A stretch of DNA of 8,649 bases, from the NCBI GenBank assembly GCA_001795245.1, contig MGOD01000128.1, forward strand, positions 4,113 through 12,761. Direction: 5' to 3'. Source of the stretch: Chloroflexi bacterium RBG_16_70_13 (GTDB lineage Bacteria > Chloroflexota > Limnocylindria > Limnocylindrales > CSP1-4). This document shows positions 6,529 to 8,649 of the stretch, one piece after another. The notes below the pieces were generated by a model, which saw only the letters and a list, made by a program, of their open reading frames with translations, had not been told where the DNA came from and made no database searches. Each line of letters opens with the position of its first letter. The stretch's first letter is position 1. Both the position numbers and the translations under genes were made by a program.

Positions 6529-6542
6529 CCCGCTATCGCGGG
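6529..6542 (-). terminator. Short terminator-like hairpin after the surface-protein gene
   Basis: CCCGC (6529-6533) pairs with GCGGG (6538-6542) around a 4-base loop. It starts 4 bases past the surface-protein stop codon on the minus strand. There is no T tract after it, so the call is tentative. Confidence 0.35.
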
Positions 6543-6546
6543 GGGT

Positions 6547-7398
6547 TCAACGCAAGCGGTCAGGTCCGTTGACGTCCGGGCCGTACGTCGCCGAGGCCGG
6601 ACCGACGGACTGCCGGCGGGCGATGAGGATTCCGGCGAGCGCGAGTCCCAGGACGACGAAGAGTAGAAGCGGCCCGGACCCGCGGTCGCGGGTCGTCGCG
6701 GGCGCATCGGTCGGCGGCACCGTGGGTCCGGTGGTCGGACCGGCGCTCGGGCCGGCCGCGGCGGCCGTGATGTTCGCCGAGCAGATGACCAGGGCTCCGC
6801 CGCCGTTGGCCGAGCCGTTGCACTGGTTGATCGTGACCCCAAAGGCCGAGGATGCGGTGCCGGTCGCGGTGCACGTGAGGCCCACCAGCGTCCCGCCGTT
6901 GGCCGAGCCGTTGCACTGCGTGATCGTCGCGCCGGACGTGGTCGCCGGGAAGGGGTCGCAGCCGGTCGTGATGCCGTCTCCCGACCCCACGCACTGGTTC
7001 ACGGTGGCCGCCGTGGTCCCGGGGTCCAAGCCGACGAAGGTGTTCGTCACCTGGACGCTGCAACGGAGGGTGCCGCCCCCGCCGTTGATCGCCTCGTTGC
7101 ATTGCGTGACGGCGGTGACCGGCGCTGTCAGGACGGTCGTCTCGGTCGTACAGGAGGCCTCCGGGTCGCCTGCCGCGCCGTGGCACTCACGAACCGTGAC
7201 GGTCGCGGATCCGCCGGTCGCGGTAATCGTGTTCGCGATCGTGACCTCGCAGATAAGCCCCAGGCCGCCGGTGTTGTCGACGCCGTTGCTGCACGTCGTG
7301 GTCGACGCGATGGTCGCGGCGCTCGCGCTACCGGCGAGCCCCAGCGAGCCGAGGAGCAACAGGCCGCTGGCCAACAGGATGGCGAGAGAGCGACGCAT
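6547..7398 (-). CDS. Secreted, membrane-anchored protein with cysteine-pair repeats
   Basis: A 283-residue envelope protein. Residues 1-27 form a signal peptide (MRRS, a Leu-rich core, then SASA before the likely cleavage). Residues about 28-210 contain twelve cysteines in six C-x(10-13)-C pairs, separated by Thr/Val-rich strands ending in forms such as VTQCN and INQCN; two units contain the identical core QCNGSANGG. A Thr/Pro/Ala linker follows (about 211-237), then a hydrophobic segment GPLLLFVVLGLALAGILIA (about 240-258) with RR on its cytosolic side and a 20-residue tail. The layout suggests a disulfide-stabilised beta-repeat stalk held in the membrane, loosely like sortase-type proteins but without LPxTG. 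ATG 7398 is preferred to GTG 7407 because that GTG lies inside the SD AGGTGATC (7409-7402). I do not recognise a named family. It lies downstream of the small membrane-protein genes but is separated from them by a long hairpin. Confidence 0.82.
   Translation of the reverse strand: MRRSLAILLASGLLLLGSLGLAGSASAATIASTTTCSNGVDNTGGLGLICEVTIANTITATGGSATVTVRECHGAAGDPEASCTTETTVLTAPVTAVTQCNEAINGGGGTLRCSVQVTNTFVGLDPGTTAATVNQCVGSGDGITTGCDPFPATTSGATITQCNGSANGGTLVGLTCTATGTASSAFGVTINQCNGSANGGGALVICSANITAAAAGPSAGPTTGPTVPPTDAPATTRDRGSGPLLLFVVLGLALAGILIARRQSVGPASATYGPDVNGPDRLR
6800..6918 (-). repeat. 26-bp direct repeat within the surface-protein gene
   Basis: Bases 6800-6825 and 6893-6918 are identical, 93 bp apart, which equals 31 codons. 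They encode the QCNGSANGG part of two successive protein repeats. Shorter, diverged copies of the same unit occur near 6990 and 7090. Confidence 0.85.
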
Positions 7399-7401
7399 GT
7401 G

Positions 7402-7409
7402 GATCACCT
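7402..7409 (-). promoter_or_regulatory. Shine-Dalgarno deciding the surface-protein start
   Basis: AGGTGATC on the minus strand matches the anti-SD complement over 8 bases. Its AGGTG core ends 6 bases before ATG 7398. It rules out the in-frame GTG at 7407 that the SD itself contains. Confidence 0.7.
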
Positions 7410-7423
7410 GCCCTGCGAAGCTG

Positions 7424-7456
7424 GACCGGGCCGGTCCTCGAGGGATCGGCCCGGTC
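7424..7456 (-). terminator. Long perfect-stem hairpin between the GlsB-like and surface-protein genes
   Basis: GACCGGGCCG (7424-7433) pairs perfectly with CGGCCCGGTC (7447-7456). The stem continues through a G-T wobble and three more pairs to a small loop around 7438-7442. It lies 44 bases past the GlsB-like stop and 25 bases before the SD-containing leader end of the surface gene. It may terminate the GlsB-like transcript or sit in the surface-gene leader. No T tract is seen. Confidence 0.55.
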
Positions 7457-7500
7457 GGCGTTGGTCGCGCGTGATGGCCTGCCCGGGGCCCTGCCCAGGC

Positions 7501-7773
7501 TCAGCCGGCACCCCGGCGAAGTCCGCCCGAACGATTGAGCGCTCGCGCCACGAAGATGACCCCGATGGCCCCGAGCGTCGCGATGAAGATGCTCTCGAGG
7601 TTGATCCCGTCGACGGTGCCCATCTTCAGGACACTCGCCGCGACGAAGCCTCCGATGAGGCCGCCGACGATTCCCAGCACGACCATCATGACGAGGCCGT
7701 CCTTGGAGCCCATGAGCTGGTTGGCGAGGAAGCCGGCGATGGCGCCGACGACGATCCAGGCGATGAATCCCAT
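7501..7773 (-). CDS. GlsB/YeaQ/YmgE-type stress-response membrane protein
   Basis: A 90-residue integral membrane protein with three predicted helices at about residues 3-20, 27-48 and 58-77. The sequence matches the transglycosylase-associated/GlsB family: the N-terminal segment FIAWIVVGAIAGFLA followed by MGSKDG, the Gly-rich VLGIVGGLIGGFVA, and a last helix SIFIATLGAIGVIFVARAL. Length is typical (80-90). Members are found across bacteria and are often induced by envelope or general stress; in Gram-positives they belong to the Asp23/GlsB-related stress set, but the biochemical role is unknown. The tail RSGGLRRGAG is basic and cytosolic. ATG 7773 is preceded by purine-rich AAGGGA about 11 bases away and GAAG closer in. 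It lies 60 bp after the 53-residue membrane protein on the same strand, so it may share its transcript. Confidence 0.88.
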   Translation of the reverse strand: MGFIAWIVVGAIAGFLANQLMGSKDGLVMMVVLGIVGGLIGGFVAASVLKMGTVDGINLESIFIATLGAIGVIFVARALNRSGGLRRGAG

Positions 7774-7833
7774 TGCACTTCGTTCCCTTCATGGTGTGAT
7801 CGACCGCGACCGGTCGTCACCGTTCGACATCGG

Positions 7834-7995
7834 TCAGCCGACGATCGGCACCTGTGGCCCGGCCGCGCCGAGCGCCGCCGGGAGCAGGACGAGGATCAGG
7901 AGCATCGCGATCGCGATGAGGGCCCCTCCCCGGAGCAATCCCGCCGCGACCGCCCGGACCAATGCCGGTCGCAGCGTCGCAACGGGGGCGGTCAT
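7834..7995 (-). CDS. Small single-pass membrane protein (53 residues), coupled to the YggT-family gene
   Basis: A 53-residue protein starting MTAPVATLRPALV. Its first 22 residues carry three Arg and a moderately amphipathic stretch; residues about 24-44 are a strongly hydrophobic segment (GALIAIAMLLILVLLPAALG); the end is short and polar. By the positive-inside rule the N-terminus would be cytosolic. The ATG overlaps the YggT-family stop (ATGA, 7992-7995), strong evidence that it is translated from the same mRNA. An upstream in-frame start at 8028 would lie deep inside the YggT-family gene and is not preferred. I do not recognise the family; it could be a small partner of the YggT-family protein or an orphan membrane peptide. 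Confidence 0.65.
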   Translation of the reverse strand: MTAPVATLRPALVRAVAAGLLRGGALIAIAMLLILVLLPAALGAAGPQVPIVG

Positions 7996-8399
7996 GCCGG
8001 CGCGCGCCGGAAGATCCCGACGGCCCACAGGACGATGAGCTCGAGGATCGTCCAGCCGACGAAGGCGACGATCGCGGTGACGTCGAGGATCGATCCCGAC
8101 GCGTGCAGAGCGTCGGTCCGGAGAATCCCCTCGAACGGGGCGACGAAGAGCTGGCTGATGTTGAGGATGCCCGAGACCAGGCCGTTCGCCTCGCGCGCGT
8201 CGAGCAGGAGGAGGACGAAGCGCAGCCCGATGACGACCTGGACGAGGCCGAACAGGAGGACGACGACGCGCCGGGTCATCTCCGACCCGCCCGGGCCGGA
8301 CGCGGTGGTGTGGCGGCTCTCGGTTCGAATGGTCTCCGGGCCCGCCGCCGTCGCGGGCTCCGTGGTGACGACCTTCCGGTCGACTTGATCGATGGCCAT
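7992..8399 (-). CDS. YggT family membrane protein
   Basis: A 135-residue protein with a polar N-terminal stretch (about 1-42, Thr/Glu/Gly-rich) followed by a YggT domain. The first membrane segment, about 44-67, contains LVQVVIGLRFVLLLLDA. It is followed by the family-typical ANGLVSGILNISQLFVAPFE (71-90), then a short loop and a second membrane segment at about 105-130 ending in FRR. YggT proteins are small inner-membrane proteins linked to osmotic shock tolerance or to cell-division and envelope loci; their activity is not known. The N-terminal tail is longer than in a minimal YggT. ATG 8399 is preceded by GAGGGAG (8411-8405) at 5-base spacing, so the longer frame reaching 8516 is not used. 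It is the first gene of a leftward block and overlaps the next by 4 bp. Confidence 0.85.
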   Translation of the reverse strand: MAIDQVDRKVVTTEPATAAGPETIRTESRHTTASGPGGSEMTRRVVVLLFGLVQVVIGLRFVLLLLDAREANGLVSGILNISQLFVAPFEGILRTDALHASGSILDVTAIVAFVGWTILELIVLWAVGIFRRAPA

Positions 8400-8404
8400 G
8401 ACAT

Positions 8405-8411
8405 CTCCCTC
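8405..8411 (-). promoter_or_regulatory. Shine-Dalgarno deciding the YggT-family start
   Basis: GAGGGAG on the minus strand lies 5 bases before ATG 8399. It supports the 135-residue product over a 174-residue frame that starts at 8516. Confidence 0.7.
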
Positions 8412-8487
8412 TGCCTCGGAGATCCGGGGAAGCGAGCCGAATGGCCGCCGCGCTGAATGCCGGGCATGAGTGTCCGCTCGGTCGACC

Positions 8488-8510
8488 GTGGTGTCATGAC
8501 GCCACGTCAT
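8488..8510. promoter_or_regulatory. Two overlapping dyads, candidate operator
   Basis: GTGGTGTCATGACGCCAC (8488-8505) is an 18-bp palindrome with a single T/G mismatch pair around GTCATGAC. Overlapping it, ATGACG (8496-8501) and CGTCAT (8505-8510) form a perfect 6-3-6 inverted repeat. They lie just downstream of a possible leftward -10 (TAGCGT, 8520-8515) for the YggT-family block. Confidence 0.45.
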
Positions 8511-8541
8511 CCGCACGCTAGGGTCGATTTCGCGTGCACGG

Positions 8542-8555
8542 CCGATTAGAATCGG
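8542..8555 (+). promoter_or_regulatory. Candidate -10 (TAGAAT) embedded in a 14-bp palindrome
   Basis: CCGATTAGAATCGG is palindromic except for its central AG. It contains TAGAAT (8547-8552), a good match to TATAAT. Transcription would start near 8559 toward the gene at 8608. No clear -35 is visible. The overlap of a dyad with the -10 is a typical repressor-site geometry. Confidence 0.5.
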
Positions 8556-8607
8556 GGGGCGTGCCTGAGGATCGGCACCCTAGGACCGAAGGAGTTTCGC
8601 GCCGTAG

Positions 8608-8649
8608 ATGGACGCGCAGTCAACTGAGCCCCGGCGCGCGCTCGTCCTC
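8608..8649 (+). CDS. Start of a plus-strand gene of unknown product (3' end outside window)
   Basis: ATG at 8608 opens a frame read as MDAQSTEPRRALVL and continues to the window edge. A TAG directly precedes the ATG in frame (8605-8607), so the gene cannot start farther upstream in this frame. AAGGAG lies 13 bases upstream and a -10-like TAGAAT lies at 8547-8552. The ending RRALVL is what one sees at the first beta strand of many nucleotide-binding folds, but 14 residues are too few to name a family. Confidence 0.5.
   Translation, partial: MDAQSTEPRRALVL

Larger units (their letters stand above)
6166..6546. other. 381-bp non-coding region between the surface-protein gene and punA
   Basis: No convincing gene lies here. 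From right to left it holds a small hairpin just after the surface-protein stop (6529-6542), four DnaA-box-like 9-mers (6435-6509), a sigma70-like promoter pointing left (6401-6429), and about 220 bases that would be the phosphorylase 5' leader, including a 4-bp hairpin GCCC-CTTC-GGGC at about 6382-6393. Open frames across it are rich in Arg and Pro and look non-coding. Confidence 0.6.
8400..8607. promoter_or_regulatory. Divergent intergenic region rich in dyads
   Basis: This 208-bp region separates leftward and rightward genes. Besides the dyads at 8488-8510 and 8542-8555 it holds GCACGC (8513-8518) with GCGTGC (8532-8537), the 8-bp palindrome CGTGCACG (8533-8540), and GTGCC (8561-8565) with GGCAC (8574-8578) in the presumed leader of the rightward gene. 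AAGGAG (8589-8594) may be the SD for that gene, though 13 bases from its ATG. Confidence 0.5.

Noticed and set aside
6413..7474. A 353-codon plus-strand frame opposite the surface-protein gene, with apparent internal repeats
   Set aside because: Its repeats are just the complement of the cysteine-pair repeats; the minus-strand protein has signal peptide, anchor and SD, this one has none.
7807..7816. CGACCGGTCG palindrome upstream of the GlsB-like gene as an operator
   Set aside because: Ten bases of self-complementary GC sequence are common by chance here and no promoter was found next to it.
7102..8388. A 428-codon plus-strand frame across the small membrane-protein genes
   Set aside because: Product is Arg/Asp-rich low-complexity antisense; three recognisable membrane proteins lie on the other strand.
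8400..8516. YggT-family protein starting at 8516 (174 residues)
   Set aside because: The extra N-terminus is basic and low in complexity, and GAGGGAG sits at ideal distance from ATG 8399.

Overview
The window is about 70% G+C or higher by eye. It has dense genes with 4-bp stop/start overlaps, GTG starts, several TANNNT-type -10 elements (one placed as in leaderless genes) and FAD-dependent ThyX thymidylate synthesis. These traits fit a high-GC terrestrial or freshwater bacterium of the Chloroflexota (Limnocylindria-like) or Actinomycetota. That placement is an inference from style, not from a marker gene.

Layout, left to right. (1) Positions 1-3108, plus strand: the C-terminal part of a cyclic-nucleotide-binding-domain protein overlaps by 4 bp a 935-residue protein made of a class III nucleotidyl cyclase, a STAND (NB-ARC/LuxR-like) ATPase and a TPR-like C-terminus. 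This looks like a second-messenger signalling pair. (2) Positions 3109-3631, plus strand: an SRPBCC/AHSA1-fold protein behind a strongly folded leader. (3) Positions 3644-5232, plus strand: a terminator-like hairpin, a probable leaderless promoter, thyX, and a two-domain cupin whose GTG start overlaps the thyX stop. (4) Positions 5296-6165, minus strand: a trimeric-class purine nucleoside phosphorylase, convergent with the cupin gene. (5) Positions 6166-6546: a 381-bp non-coding stretch holding four DnaA-box-like 9-mers in a symmetric arrangement, directly upstream of a sigma70-like promoter that reads toward the phosphorylase gene. (6) Positions 6547-7398, minus strand: a secreted, membrane-anchored protein built from cysteine-pair repeats. 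(7) Positions 7501-8399, minus strand: a group of small membrane proteins (YggT family, a 53-residue single-pass protein coupled to it by an ATGA overlap, and a GlsB/YeaQ-type protein). (8) Positions 8400-8607: a divergent regulatory region rich in dyads, followed by the first 14 codons of a plus-strand gene that leaves the window.

Two themes stand out. Thymidylate synthesis and purine phosphorolysis genes lie close together, next to possible DnaA sites. The right half is an envelope-directed block (YggT, small TM protein, GlsB, surface protein). The points most worth checking are the cyclase/CNBD pair with altered substrate-selecting residues, the DnaA-box cluster, the one-residue-longer ThyX signature, and the cysteine-pair repeat surface protein. 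No mobile element, CRISPR array, tRNA or rRNA was recognised.
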